In this document: positions 9,881-21,519 of the stretch, in pieces
Layout of the letters: every line of letters starts with the position of its first letter
Numbering within the stretch: position 1 is the first letter of the stretch
Assembly (NCBI RefSeq): GCF_037126465.1
Contig: NW_026999355.1
Location: 1,178,001-1,242,000, forward strand
Direction: 5' to 3'
Length of the DNA: 64,000 nt
DNA from: Ornithodoros turicata
Taxonomy: Eukaryota > Arthropoda > Arachnida > Ixodida > Argasidae
Position numbers and translations under genes: made by a program
Notes under the pieces: model-generated
Told to the model about the DNA's origin: nothing
Database searches by the model: none
What the model saw: the letters and a program-made list of their open reading frames with translations, nothing else

Positions 9881-9944
9881 GGTCGTCTGCCCTCAGGATA
9901 CTTCCGTTGTTGCTGGAGCAATTAGACAACTGAAGACCTTGTGT

Positions 9945-10092
9945 CACCAACTGTAGGATGGGACAAGCGTTAGCTTGCCCACATCACGCTTCAAAAATAG
10001 ATCACAAAACAGCAACCGCCTGAGATCCCTCAGAGGCCTTCATTGGGGTCGCAAGCGCCACCTGTAGCACGCAAGGGATCATGGGAACTTAC
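9945..10092. mobile_element. Short insertion (about 150 bp) in the 3' flank of U1 copy B
   Basis: Copies A and D read gaagaccttccagcccc without a break. Here about 150 bp separates gaagacctt from ccttccagcc, with acctt at both edges. The inserted sequence resembles 25.55-25.61 kb (accaactgtaggatgggaca). The family is unknown. Confidence 0.5.
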
Positions 10093-10143
10093 CTTCCAGC
10101 CCCATGCAAGTAATCCATATTCTGCTTTTTAAGACGACAGAAA

Positions 10144-10273
10144 CGGAGGCGAGCGCGTACGCAAGCCCCCACTACCAAAAATTGCACGTCCCAGCTACCC
10201 CGATTTGGGGAAGTGGCGGGTTTCAACCAAAACGCAGTGCAATGTTTTGGCCTCCGCCCGGGGAGCTTGCCAT
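10144..10273 (-). pseudogene. U1: U1 snRNA copy B, 5'-truncated pseudogene
   Basis: Minus-strand U1 sequence with intact stem-loop 2 (ATTGCAC loop), Sm site AATTTTTGG, stem-loop 4 and a 3' box with AAAAAGCAGA. The first 35 or so nucleotides are missing, including the ATACTTACCTG that recognises 5' splice sites and half of stem-loop 1. Homology stops at about 10273, where unrelated sequence and the 3' end of a LINE begin. It cannot function as U1. Confidence 0.8.
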
Positions 10274-10548
10274 GTATTGGCACCGGCGCGGAAGACCAGC
10301 CACAGAGCCGCGGGGCTGTTCAGAAAAATTTTATTAACAGGTATTCTATTTGCATCACCTGAAGGTGGCGCTCTTTAACACACAAAACCGAACCCCCCAA
10401 AACAAGAAAAAACCATTCTATCTATATACATTCTATCTATGTAGTCACACACAAAATTGTCCCACTACAGTTTTGTTTTTTTGTGATAGCTCCTAAGAAT
10501 CATGATTAAAACCCTATGACGAAAAGGAAATGAGTGGCATGAACAAGT

Positions 10549-11990
10549 TTATCCTGGTTGAAATGGGAAACGGCCAGCTTTCCTACAGTAACAGGGTTCC
10601 TTTTGTAGCACTCGTAATTTCCCTCCTCTGACTTGCACTAGAGGCTGCCACTCCCACTCTTTCCCAAAGTTTATTTCATCCATAACTCGGGAGCGGTTAT
10701 GCAAAAATTGCTTAAAGTGCTGGGTGACAATATTCATTATGTAGCTGATAGATACAAAAGGGCGATTTTGCCTGGTGTCACGACATCGCTCTTGCCATAG
10801 AGCTTCCTCGGTTAGCACGGTAAGAAGCACTCTTAGTCTCTTTCTTGGTGTGGTCCAATCCCGAGAAGAAAAACCAGCAGGGAGCTGAAGATTATAGGGG
10901 TGGACATCCGTGACCACGTTGCACGAGCCACTGAGCACTCTCGAAACACATGTTGGACAGTTTCCGTACTCAGGCAATGAACACATTCATCTGTATGTGT
11001 GATGCCAAACTGTGTGAGTCGATCTCGTGTGGGTAGGACTTCCCAAGCCGCCTTCCACCTTGAGTCTTGTATTTTTCCTGGCAACCACGATGCTGACACT
11101 GCCCTCCAGTTATGTTGCCGTCGTTCTTCTATCGCTTCCTCATTGGAAATTCTTTCTCCTAGCTCTGTAGCCGTCGTTTTGAAAATGTTTATATTCGGGT
11201 CCAGGGTTTTTATTTTCTTGTAATGTTGTACAAGCAAAGCGTAGTGTTGGGTCGGTGTCTCTGTCTTGCTGGACTTCTTCCATGTTTCAGCTTGGAGGAC
11301 AAACCTCCCCAACGGTCCCAGCAAATATCGTGCTAAAGCTGCAGGTGGTCCCTCAGTCTCGAGAGTTTGGAGCAGGCGTTTAAGTGCCAACGTACGAGCG
11401 TTGGTACCTAAGTGTGGGAGACCTTTTCCTCCTGACTTCGGGGAACAATGTAGGAAACGCCGTGCTACTAGCTCTGTAGAGTAATCCCAGAAGAAACCGA
11501 AGACCAGAGAGTGAAAAGTTCTCACTATGTTGTTAGACGGCACGCATACCCGTGCCAAATGCCAGCATTTTGAAAAAACAGCCGTTTTTACGAAATAGGC
11601 TTTTTCGTTGAACGAGAAAGAAATTTTTTTTGTTTCTTGGATACATTCTCTAATGTGACGAAGCTTGTCCAACCAGTTTTCTTTTGCCAAGCCATCTCTG
11701 TTGAAGATGAGGCCCAATATCGTTATCGTCTCACACCTCTGTATAGGAAGTTCTCTTGCATCAAAGTTTGCAACTGAGAGTAAGTTGCACTTCCTCATAT
11801 TTAGTTCTGCACCTGTGAAACTGGCGAAAAGCTCAAAAAGGTGAAGAACCGCATGCACTGAGTCTGCATGTAATACGAAGATGGTGATGTCATCTGCGTA
11901 TACCGCGGTCTTCCACGCTATTTGGGCAGGGACCGGTAGTCCTCGCACGGATACAGAGTTATTTAGCATTCTAAGCATTGTGTGTCCCAA
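10549..11990 (-). pseudogene. LINE reverse transcriptase, C-terminal half (broken)
   Basis: The main frame (10833-11990) contains the RT active-site motif AVYADDITIF about 30 residues in, then a thumb-like region, and a C-terminal zinc motif CVHCLSTETVQHVFREC. A frameshift near 10930 moves the tail into a second frame that ends at 10549. It starts without an ATG because the upstream palm and fingers are lost in a deletion near 12000. Dead element. Confidence 0.8.
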
Positions 11991-12179
11991 AAAGAAATGC
12001 TGCTCGTTGACTTGTGTATGCTGTTTGGATGCATTGTACGAAACTCGATGGAAAATTGTACATCTGAAGTAGTTCGAAAAGATAGGTATGTGTTACCTTA
12101 TCGAACGCTTGTTTCTGATCTAAGGAGAGGACTGTGTCTCAAACATGTCCCGAAACATTGTGGTGAGAAAGATTCATAG

Positions 12180-13708
12180 TTTTGGCCAGAATACCTTGTA
12201 GAAAAGGTTTGGCAGACCGTCTGGCCCTGGGGACGATCCTGACCGCATGTTTTTGATCATCACCTCCAGTTCCTCATCGTTTATCGGGCTTTCAAGCGCT
12301 TCTTTACTTTCTTGCGAAAGGTGAGGTAGTAAGTCTGCTACATAGTCTGGAATATTTGTTACTGACTTTGCTGAAAATTGCTCCTCTGCATGTCGGAGGA
12401 AGCCTTCTTGATCTGCCTGTGTTATATCCCGTACTGCGCTTGCGTCATGCTGACTTGTCGGGTCCTGCCACCTTGTATGGCTAAACTATCGGAGCATTCT
12501 GCTCCACCTACATGTTGCGATCTGGCATATTCGAGCTTTGCTGTCATTGTCGATGTTCGGAGCACTTCGAAGTACTGTGCTTTCAGCTGCCTCAAAGCCG
12601 CCTGTGCTAAAGTACATTGAATGCCTCCTCTTCGGACTATTCGAATTTTCATTGCGATGTCACGTAGCTCTTTTGTGCGTTGTTTCGCCTTAGCCTTCCC
12701 AAGCTCGATGAAAAGCTCTTGCAAATCATCTTTTATGCTTTTCGAATTCGTTAACGACGGAGGTGTTCCTATAAGGCGTTCAGTTAAAAAGTCATTTACT
12801 GTGGCCACTACTTCCTGGTCAAATAACAAAGCGTGCGAGAGCCTCCATGGTTTCCTTTCCCAGGCCCTTCCACTTGGTATATTAAAGGTTGTTACAACGG
12901 CTCTGTGGTCAGATACATACGTCCCAGTGATCGAGGTCTCGAAGACTTCACAGTCTCGCGCACAACTTGCTACCTCTTCAGTTGCATATATACGGTCTAA
13001 CCGAGAACTGCTGGTTCCACGAGACCACGTGCTCACAAAGCTATTGCCTTTGATTTTCCGCCAGATGTGTTTCAATGTAAATTGATCAATGATGCAAACA
13101 AGCTCTCGACTGTTCCAAATCGGGCAGCCTTGACCTTGCCCCGCAACGTCTAAAGTGCTATCTGTCACGCAGTTGAAATCACCTGCCAAAATGAAATCTT
13201 GGCGATATAGCACAAAACCATCGAGATCCGCAAAGAAAGCATTGGTATGTGCTGACTGAGCTGGAGCAGAAATGTTCAAAATTCGCAACTTTCTCCTGGC
13301 ACATCTGATATCTACAGCGATAATCCGGCCGTCAGTATCAGGAACAGCAAATGCTTGAGACTGGAGAGACCTGGTTAAGATGACAACTGCTACGCCCGTA
13401 CACCGACTGGACCCCAAACTAAAGAAACAATTCACTCTAAAACGTTCCTTAAAAGTCTCTACCTGATGCACACCGAAAAAGTTTGTCTCCTGTAAAAGCA
13501 AGATGTCTAGACACACACTCCGTGCAAAACCCATCACTTCAGTTTGTTTTTCAAGGTTGCTAAAACCTTGAACATTCAGCGTTCCGATTCGTAAAAACAT
13601 TACAATAAGGGAGAGTAAAGGCACACTACACATACGCATAAACAGTTCAAGATTAATCACTTTGCATATCTTGTGAACTATCTGACGACACACTAGACAA
13701 GTCTTCAC
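12180..13708 (-). pseudogene. LINE endonuclease domain and RT N-terminal fragment
   Basis: The EEP endonuclease begins around FLRIGTLNVQGFSN. It continues with LLLQETNFF, LAGDFNCVTD, SRLDRIYA and VSDHRAVV, the expected catalytic series ending in SDH. The frame stops at 12422. The continuation in another frame carries an RT block with SPGPDGLPNLFYK at about 12190-12250. Upstream there is no clean ORF2 start; the ATG at 13599 is the best natural candidate. Confidence 0.8.
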
Positions 13709-13799
13709 TTAAGACATTATCATAGATCACCACAATCTTTTTTGCTGCATGTGTCACTTCGATGTCTTGGGTTGAATCTGATGATGTTGATGTATGCTG

Positions 13800-14952
13800 T
13801 CGCTTTTTCACCTGTCCTGCGTCTGGACTGAACTTGCTGTTGATGCGGGATTTCTAGGCGCTGTGGGTGCGGGAATTGCGGAAATGTGTCGTCTTGCCAT
13901 TGGAGTTGATTGCACTTCAGCTTTGGCTATCGGCGTTATTTGTACGTCAGAGTCGTCTTTGTCGGGAGATTCTGTTGACGAAGTCTCTGTGGTGTCTGAT
14001 ATTTCATGCTCTTTAGTTGTATCTTACTTTGTTCTTGCCTCTGAAGCGGGGGCCAAATTAAAATCGTGGACTGATGCTGCGGCCTCTAAAGAGTCTGGCA
14101 TCTCATCGATGTCTTCCAAAGAAAGCTCCTGCGCACAACTTGTGCCATTTCCTGTCACACGGCTTTCTTTTTGTTCCGGTAAAGGTAGCCGCGGAAAAGC
14201 CTCCTCCATTATTTCGATCCTGTGTTGTTCATCCGAAGTTGGGCCCATCCCGTTCCTCGTCTCGCATTTCTCCCATCGTGGCTGGTTGTCTGACAACATC
14301 CGACAGAAGCTGTCTCTTGCGGAAACAATCCGCCGACGCGTGTCTTCCGCCACAGCGTTTGCACGCCGATGCGCACTCTGATATTTCATGGCCAAATGTA
14401 GAACAGCGATTGCAAAAGGGTACTGTGCACCCTGCACGCATATGACCTTCACGTTTGCATCGGCTACACACCCTGCGAATGTCGAAGTAGTCGCAGGTAA
14501 CTCTGTGACCTAGTACTCTCAGAAAGTTTGGGACTGGGTGTTTGACCTCCGTTTCTATTTCCACTATGCGGTTTCCATTTCGCACTGTAGGCTGGTCTCC
14601 TGAGAAACCCCACTCGATTTTCTTCACTTTTCCATGAGGTACCAGCGCCCTCATTAAATACTCATCAGGTATAAAGACAGGTAGGTGCATGCATGTTACC
14701 CGGGTGACTTGAGCCCCCAACGACTCCAGAGTGGAAGGTACTCCGGCTATAACGATGACACCTTGAGAAAGTAGTTTCTCCTCCACACTGGCACGGTGGA
14801 AAGAGATGACACAGACATAGCTTATCCCGTCCAGCTTCAGCTGGGACGATACCTAGCTTCCCGCTCCCAATTTCAGGAACTGTCACTTTTTCTACTATCA
14901 CTCTGTGGGCTGGGTTTCCAACCTCCTTTCGTCGGACCGACAGCGATTGCAC
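13800..14952 (-). pseudogene. LINE ORF1 (gag-like, three zinc knuckles)
   Basis: The frame 14229-14786 carries three successive zinc knuckle-like motifs: CSRCKREGHMRAGC, CNRCSTFGHEISEC and CKRCGGRHASADC. ORF1 of several LINE clades binds the element RNA through such knuckles. The N-terminal part lies in another frame (to 14952), and the acidic C-terminal part is in a third frame (14024-14452). At least two frameshifts are therefore present. Confidence 0.75.
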
Positions 14953-14959
14953 TAAAAAA

Positions 14960-15290
14960 TTCCTCGCGCGTTATACTGAAGTACCCCGAGAAGCATGATG
15001 TTCGGCTATTTTTCCGATAGGATAGATCCTGAATATCACTGTCAATTATCATGAACTTGAGTAAATTCGGCACGCTCTTCATGTTGGTGGGTAAAAAAGT
15101 GACCTTTACTTGGCAAATTTCAGGGTTCACTTCGCAAAAATTTGCATAATTAAACTTAGGTTACATGACATGCACATCAGGAGGTGGCAAAAACCCACTA
15201 AGAACAAATGCCATTGACAGCGTGATTCTAGGTGGCATAGTTTTTTAATTATAATTCAATGACACATTTTGTGGGACTCCCTGTATATTT
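14960..15290 (-). repeat. Unclassified repeat ending in acagggagtcccacaaaatg
   Basis: Minus strand begins tacagggagtcccacaaaat, a terminus like those of arthropod interspersed repeats that start with tacaggg. No second terminus was found; it abuts the LINE 5' end. Confidence 0.3.
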
Positions 15291-16100
15291 ATTTATCTGA
15301 CTGTGATTATCTGATTACTTTTTTATTGTGATCCCAATATAAGTGTGGTGAAAGAGGTGGTGGCTTCAGCGCTTCTGTGGTAAACAATTGTGCAGCCTCA
15401 ACAGTTTTTTTGTGAGCAATTGTCCAGTGAACAATTGTACGTGATTCGATATAACCATATTGAAAACAATAACTAACAATTGTGGTTGGAATAATGTGAA
15501 AGCAATGCGACACTGTTATCTGGTCACGATAATTTCAATTTACATAATGCTTGAATCGGTGACGGTAACGTATAAATGCACAAGTAAATCAAAGTTCCTC
15601 AAACTCGCCTGGCATCATGCAAATCTCTCTGCCTGTCAGCCTGTAAGGGATAAAAGTAAGGGTAAGGACATCCTTTTTCAGACACCACAGAAAAGCATGG
15701 CTTTGACAAAGCTCTCTTGTAGTTCCTCTCCGTTTCCTCTCTCCCTGCCACACTCTCATTGTTTCACTTCGAGCGATGCTCCATCTGAAGTTCAGTCAGG
15801 CTACGTTCGTCCACTGACCGTAATCTCCCACCGGGAAGGCCACTTTAGGATAGGCTGCCGGAATAGCGGTCGTATTTGGCGGACTGAAAGGTTTCCGAAG
15901 GGGAAATGGGACAAACATTTCGTCTACGTGTAATAACATTAGAACTGTACGCTTCGCAAATTGGATGCCTGATTTTGACAGTTTTCCCAATTATTTCGAC
16001 ACTCCTATGGAAGAGACCGCTATAAGTACTCGTAGTTTCAGTCCCATTTCCCCAGAAGCTTTCAAAAAGCTCTCGAACAAGACAAGTTTCGTCAAAATCA
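15291..16100. other. No gene recognised
   Basis: A + strand frame of 157 codons (15460-15933) and minus frames of 64-107 codons have no recognisable motifs. The right end (about 16050-16176) is related to 49.60-49.72 kb, the end of the 4.9-kb insertion. Confidence 0.3.
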
Positions 16101-16176
16101 GTCCAATAGTTACCGAGCAATCGGCTAAAGTTTCTCCCATAGAAAATATATGGGGCTCCGCAGGTCATATCCCCTG
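16100..16176. repeat. Terminal fragment related to the end of the 4.9-kb insertion at 49.7 kb
   Basis: The series tcccatagaaaatatatggg, gctccgcagg, tcatatcccct matches 49675-49717 (cccatagaaaatacatgggg, then ggtatcccct). It looks like one end of the same transposon family; the other end was not found nearby. Confidence 0.5.
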
Positions 16177-16358
16177 TTAAAATGGACCCATCAGTGTGTA
16201 GAGTGGGCTGTGCTCTGGCTTACCAATCAGCGTGAAGTGGGGCGGAGCCAATCAGTAGTCTTGGAGTAGGGGCTGAGCCAATTAGCATAAAGGAGCTGCC
16301 TGAATGAATTAGTAGGCTTCGAATGGGCCAATCAGCGTGAAGGGGGCGGAGTCAAACC

Positions 16359-16660
16359 AGCTAATAAACCTCTACCCGAGAAACGTCATCATGACGTTGT
16401 AGACACACCGAAACCAAAACAGATCGAAAGGGGACAGCTGGGTTCCACGAATGGCAAATTGTTCCCTGCCTCCTATTGAAAGAATAGTAGGACCGAAGGT
16501 TGCGTCCTTTTCAGAGATCATCGTAATCCCCTCAGGACCGTGGCTTTCTGGCGCGACCTTGTTCGCCACTAGCTTTGAACGTAGTTCAACTCTACCAAAC
16601 TCGTGGCGCTGTCGGACATTATGACGTCATTTGTTTACAAACAGGTAGAGGTGTATTAGC
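16359..16660. mobile_element. 302-bp MITE with 17-bp terminal inverted repeats
   Basis: The ends gctaataaacctctacc (16359-16375) and ggtagaggtgtattagc (16644-16660) are inverted repeats with one mismatch. The interior holds tgacgt-type motifs and no coding sequence. The target duplication is unclear. Confidence 0.6.
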
Positions 16661-17100
16661 CTAAAGAGGCGAGGCTACGGTCGCCCAATCAGAGGACTGA
16701 GAATTGGCTTGTGTTGGATTAGAAGTCGATTTTGGATTAGAATTGGATTGTGTTGGATAAGAATGGAATTAGAATTGGCTTCTATTGGATTCGAAAAAGT
16801 GGTCGTAGTGTGGTGGAGACATTACTACTAACATTGCATAGACATGCACGTACCATAAACCGTTCGACACAACCATGGAAACTCCCAATTTTTCCAGTTG
16901 AGATTCGTGTGAGCTCCCAAGACACCACCGTGACAATATGTGTAGTGTCATCAAATACAGAAACTCCCTTCTGAGGCCCTAGGAAGAGCTAGGATAATAC
17001 TGTGAACAAGTGCTATAGATCGCGGGGGGGGGGGGGGGACTGCTCAGATGAGACGAGCTTCTAATAATGGTGTCGGGACGTTACGATGTTACATGTGAGG
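16661..17100. other. No gene seen; short direct repeats and a poly-G tract
   Basis: The gaattggattgtgttggat-type motif repeats at 16700-16790. A run of G lies at about 17025-17038. No coding sequence is recognised. Confidence 0.3.
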
Positions 17101-17104
17101 TTTA

Positions 17105-17315
17105 TCGGCCTATAGTATGGCGACATGTTGCACGTGCCGCATGGAAGGACTGCGGATAATTTCGAGCACCTGGGGCTCTTTTGACGTGCGCCGGAAATCT
17201 CCGACACACAGTACTGTAAGCAATGTTTACCTCTCCCACATTGCTAAAGTCCTCGACCGGGATCGAACCCATGATCTCGAACTCGGCAGGCCAACACGTT
17301 CCCGACTGGGCCACT
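17105..17315 (-). repeat. tRNA-derived SINE (minus)
   Basis: Minus strand has an A-box-like tggcccagtcgggaacgtg near its start and a B box ggttcgatcccgg. Related sequence is at 29.69-29.86 and 60.70-60.87 kb. No peptide is encoded. Confidence 0.65.
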
Positions 17316-17832
17316 GAGGAGGACTACAAGCTACTCAATGACGGCGATTGCTATATCTGGAACTTCGCTATTGGAATCCGACATCAAATAAACGTGGACT
17401 TTTCGTTACATGTGCAGCACAACTGTTTTAGCCTAGCTTATGTGAATGCAAAAAGTATGACGAATAAAGCATACTTCTTTTGCTTTCTTTTTTGTAGTCA
17501 TAATCACAGAAACGGGGCTTCAAGTGCTGTAATGAACTGTGAACAGGTACTATATACATACTTCGAGTGGTATCTGGGTCAGGAGTTCGTAAAACTAAAA
17601 TTCGGAATGCTAACGTGTGATGGACTCGACATCCATATCATTAGGCCCTGAACGGTGCTTCAGATTTCTGTGTGTCGCTCGATAGAAAACTTGGAATTAC
17701 ATTATTCGTGAATACTGTAACTGTATTATACTTTCAATGAAGACGTGTTTCGACACGACCCTTATACTGTACTGAACACATGACGTGGCTTCATTAGTAG
17801 ATGGTCACGAGCAATGGTTGGTTGGATTGAGT

Positions 17833-18830
17833 CAGTGATGGGCAGTAACTACTTTGAAAGAAGTTTAACTACGACTACTACCTCCTTGTATTAATAGTAA
17901 TTGTAACTACAAACTAACTACTTTTTAAAACAGTAATTAAACTACAGCTCCCACTACTACAAAGTAGTTTCAATTACTTTTGCAACTACATTTTCGGTAC
18001 AAAGCATAAATGTTGGTGGGAGGTAGGTAAAATAGTCTCACTGGTCATAACTCTTCAACTAAGAACATGAATGCAGAGACAAACGTGCACTAGATTATCG
18101 CACAAGCCAGTATACGGAGAGAGAGAGAGAGAGAGACCAGAAAAGGACCACAAACTTTATCACCAGACCTCATGTGTTCAGGTGTATTAACGCCTTACAC
18201 ACATACGTTGGGTGTCTGGCGCTGCTATTGTAACGTAAGCACTACTTTACATTCACAATTTTCCCTTAAACTTATGTGCCATCTTAGCATCGGTTCACTG
18301 TGACATTAGTGTATATTGACTAGAAACCTATGCTGGGTAGGGTTACTGTAGACCAGAAACTGATGCCTTCTTGTACAACCATCAAGTTATTTGATTAGGG
18401 ACCTTTAGCTTTTGGCGCTCCCAGATAGGATGCGATGGGGGCAGAACCTGCAGGCTGCAGTGAAGTTTTTGCATCCTGCTCTCACGTTGACATCCTTATA
18501 GCAGTGTTCAATAACGAAAGGGTCTATCATGACAACATTAACAATCAAACAGGACGCGAAGAGACACAGCAATGAGCCTGCAAGACAGATGTTTTTTGCC
18601 TAGATTGGCTTGGATCGCTGTGACTTGGCGCTTGTCTTCGGTCTCAGCCGTGTCCAACTGAGCCAACGGCTGTTCCGTAGTTAAACTACAGTAGTTAACT
18701 ACGAAAAATGTAGTTTTACTACTAGCTTCTAATTACTCTGCGTTGAATAGTTGCAATTACCTTATAACTACATTGAAAGTAGTGTAATTACTAGTTAAAC
18801 TACATGTGGTTAAACTACTGCCCATCACTG
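17833..18830. mobile_element. 998-bp hAT-type non-autonomous transposon
   Basis: The ends cagtgatgggcagtaact and agtactgcccatcactg-type inverted repeats are flanked by gattgagt and gtttgagt, an 8-bp target duplication with one mismatch. Subterminal regions are full of tagttaactac-type repeats. The interior has a (ga)n run at about 18118-18136. No transposase was found. The 8-bp duplication and CAG-TG type ends indicate hAT. Confidence 0.75.
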
Positions 18831-19750
18831 GTTTGAGTGTTATTTCCACAAGTGCAAGCCTGAGATTGTTTGTCACAGATGTCTACACTGCAGTGACATT
18901 TTGAGCGATTAACTCAATGAGCGAACAAAAGCCTATCTTAACAAAATTGATTGCCAGTACCGGCCAGGTCGTTGAGCCAGCCAGCAACCACAGCTATAGA
19001 CCCTATAGACTCACTTCTATTTGTATACAAGAGGACGCATATGCGCATGCGCATAGAGCAGACGTCGCTGGTGGGCAAAAGGGAGTAGGAAACGGCATGG
19101 TGTGTGCGGTATGTTTGGCCTTCTTGTACCCCATTAGATACGCCACATTGCGGCATGCCTTCAATAACGACCGAATACGCCTAGTGACTCTGTGGCCATA
19201 TGGCAGTTTGGCCATTCGGCTATTCTGTGATCTTTTGGCGCCCGGAGAAGCGGGACTCGCCGTGACGTCATATCGCTTCGCCCACTTACTTGACAACACT
19301 TGATGACACACACACGATCCGCCCACTTGGCCGTGGCGGCATGGGAGGATTTCAAAGCGGTAGCTATGATCCAAAACGGTGCCACAGGCGTAGACGCCAC
19401 CCGTCGCGTGACGTCAAATGACGCGCTTTGAGACAGGCTCCTCCCATTTGCCAAATTCTCCTAATTAACGGCTCTGCACCAAACCGGAGCCGTTTATAGA
19501 GAGGTTTTGACAATTCTTTGATGTCTTGCCGTCAGGAAGGAGGAGCTTACTGTGAACGTCAAACGCGTCATCTTCAGGCCCAGAAGTCGGCTAAGGCGAG
19601 CTGCTTAAGCCAAGAAGAGTCAAGACGCGTGATGGTTGTTAAGAATGGCCGAGGAGGAGACGCCATTAGGGGACCTTTGGTTGACAGACGTATGGTGTTG
19701 CCTCGTGTAGGTTGCACCTGTATAGTGCGGCGTCTCCTGGCCTTGGCAGC
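18831..19750. other. No gene recognised
   Basis: A + frame of 128 codons (18917-19303) has no known motif. A short hairpin aacggctc/gagccgtt lies at about 19467-19495. The sequence is GC-rich with tgacgtca-like motifs. Confidence 0.3.
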
Positions 19751-19832
19751 CAAAAAGGGGTGCTGCGTGGCCGTGAACTGCAACAACTCTCGTGCGAAAG
19801 GCTTCTGCGTGTATTGCAAGTTTCCGAGATAG
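19751..19832 (+). pseudogene. THAP-domain N-terminal fragment
   Basis: The plus strand reads KKGCCVAVNCNNSRAKGFCV followed by a KFPR-like end. This resembles the first half of a THAP zinc finger, with the Cys pair followed by a FP motif. The frame then stops, and the downstream basic residues lie in another frame. THAP domains occur in P-element transposases and host proteins. It may be a P-type transposase relic, but it is in the opposite orientation to the element at 23.3 kb. Confidence 0.45.
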
Positions 19833-19839
19833 CCCAAAA

Positions 19840-20690
19840 GAAGATGCGTATGAGATCAAATGACAAGGCGTGGTGGCGACAGGGGAGCTAATGCCAACAG
19901 CGAGCTTGAGGTAGGACATTCATTTGAGGTAATACGTTCATGAAACAGAAAACTGCAGCAATGACTTGGGGATATTGGCAGGACAAGACGCTGGTCAGGA
20001 AGAAATACAAAAAATAAAATAAAATAATACACGTTGTCTTCTGGAATTGTCGGTTTCGTGTCTTTGCAGCAACGCCTGTCTTTGATGTCGGTAGGAACAT
20101 GTTTTACGCGTGTATAACCTATTAGTGATAGTTTGCTTTAGTTAGCTTTGCTTTATTTTTTCTTTAGTTAGCTTTTTACACGTATATAATTACGTTCACA
20201 TGTGAAGCACTGACGAGGATTTTTGACTATAGACACACTTTGACAGCAGCCAGTTCGGGATCCATCGGGCTGACGGTAATGAAAACTGAAGTCGTCAGAA
20301 GTGCCCGGTATTTTTACGCATGTTGTAGTTCGACATCCTCCAAGGACACGATTGCAGTTTATCGTTTCAAAATTCTGTAGTTCCATCGTTTCATCTTTAG
20401 TCTGTAGTTGCACTTTTGTGTTTGTCTTGATGTTGATTGATTTTGAACAGTGTTCGATTTTGAATTGACAATTTGATGCTCTGACTTCTTGACGTGGCAT
20501 TCATTTTGAACAATGTGCGATTTTGATTTGACATGTAATATTTTGAAATTTGAACTTAGTCTTCCTTAGATCCTTAATTCCATGGCATCAGTGACGTAGC
20601 GGGAGGCTAGGGGGGGGGGGGGGGGGGCTCGAGCCCTCCGTATCTGCCACAGGGCGTCCCACGCAAATCGTGCAAATCCGAGGAGAAAAG
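19840..20690. other. No gene recognised; poly-G tract
   Basis: A minus frame of 110 codons (20168-20500) has several cysteines but no family I know. A run of G lies at about 20611-20627, in the context cagtgacgtagcgggagg. Confidence 0.3.
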
Positions 20691-20696
20691 ATAATA

Positions 20697-21519
20697 TACA
20701 GGGTGTTTCACCTAAAGGGATAAAACATTCTAACTGGCAACGTACTCACCGGATGATTGTGAGACTTTCGGCAATCACCTTCTGGAAACTTTTGCCGCAA
20801 TTTAGACATGCTTTGAACAGTTTTTAATTGAGGAAAACATTTTTTTTTCAATCGAACTTTGAAAATTACAGAGTGAACCTCACTGTTTTTTTTACAGAAA
20901 TATGAAGTCCTCCATGGATAACCGCAGACCCAACAAAAACACACAGTAAAGCAACGGAAATAGCAACAACAAAAAGGTAGTAGAAGTGCTGTTTAGCACC
21001 GTCTGCTTGATTGTAGCAAAAAAGTGCGCACGGAAGGCGCGGCGAGAGGAGGAACGGTGCCCGCCTCTTGTCTTACCTTTCATTCCCCTGCTTTGACCTT
21101 GATGGTGGTGACGACCGTCTTATCACAAAGAAAGCAAAATTGGTGAAGGCGGGGACACTTCCTCCTCTTGGAGAACATTTCGCGTGCGCTTTTTTGCGAC
21201 AATAAAGCAAGCGGGCCTAATGCAGCGCTTTTACTTATTTTTTTTTCCCGACAATTTCTGTTGACACTATACTGTGCATAGTTCTTGTTCGTTCTGCGGT
21301 TATCCGTGCAAGACTTCAGATTCCTGTAAAAAAGTGTGGTTGTCTTGGCTGTTTTCAAAGTTCGATTGAAAAAATATATTTTCCTCACTTAAAATTGTCA
21401 AAAGCCTTCCTAAATGTCGGCAAAAGATTCCTGAAGGTAATTGCCGAAGGTGCCACAATCATCCGGCGAGTCCGTCGCCAGTTAGAATGTTTTTATTACT
21501 TTAGGAGAAACACCCTGTA
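20697..21519. mobile_element. 823-bp foldback/MITE with long inverted repeats and TA target
   Basis: The ends tacagggtgtttcacctaaa and the inverted counterpart finishing gaaacaccctgta are flanked by TA. The inverted arms extend well over 100 bp, with the inner parts cattctaactggc and ttcaatcgaactttgaaa also matching. The interior is non-coding. A TA duplication suggests the Tc1/mariner group; the long arms suggest a foldback derivative. A related end occurs near 41.73 kb. Confidence 0.7.

Larger units (their letters stand above)
10325..14960 (-). mobile_element. Decayed non-LTR retrotransposon (LINE, EEP + RT type)
   Basis: Minus strand, in transcription order: ORF1 with zinc knuckles (about 14950-13800), an apurinic-type endonuclease (13708 on), reverse transcriptase pieces and a C-terminal Cys/His motif. 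An AATAAA lies near 10328. Frames are broken by several indels, and parts of the RT between about 12180 and 11990 are deleted. EEP-RT order plus CCHC ORF1 fits the L1/Tx1 or CR1-like groups; I cannot choose. No clear target duplication was found. Confidence 0.8.
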
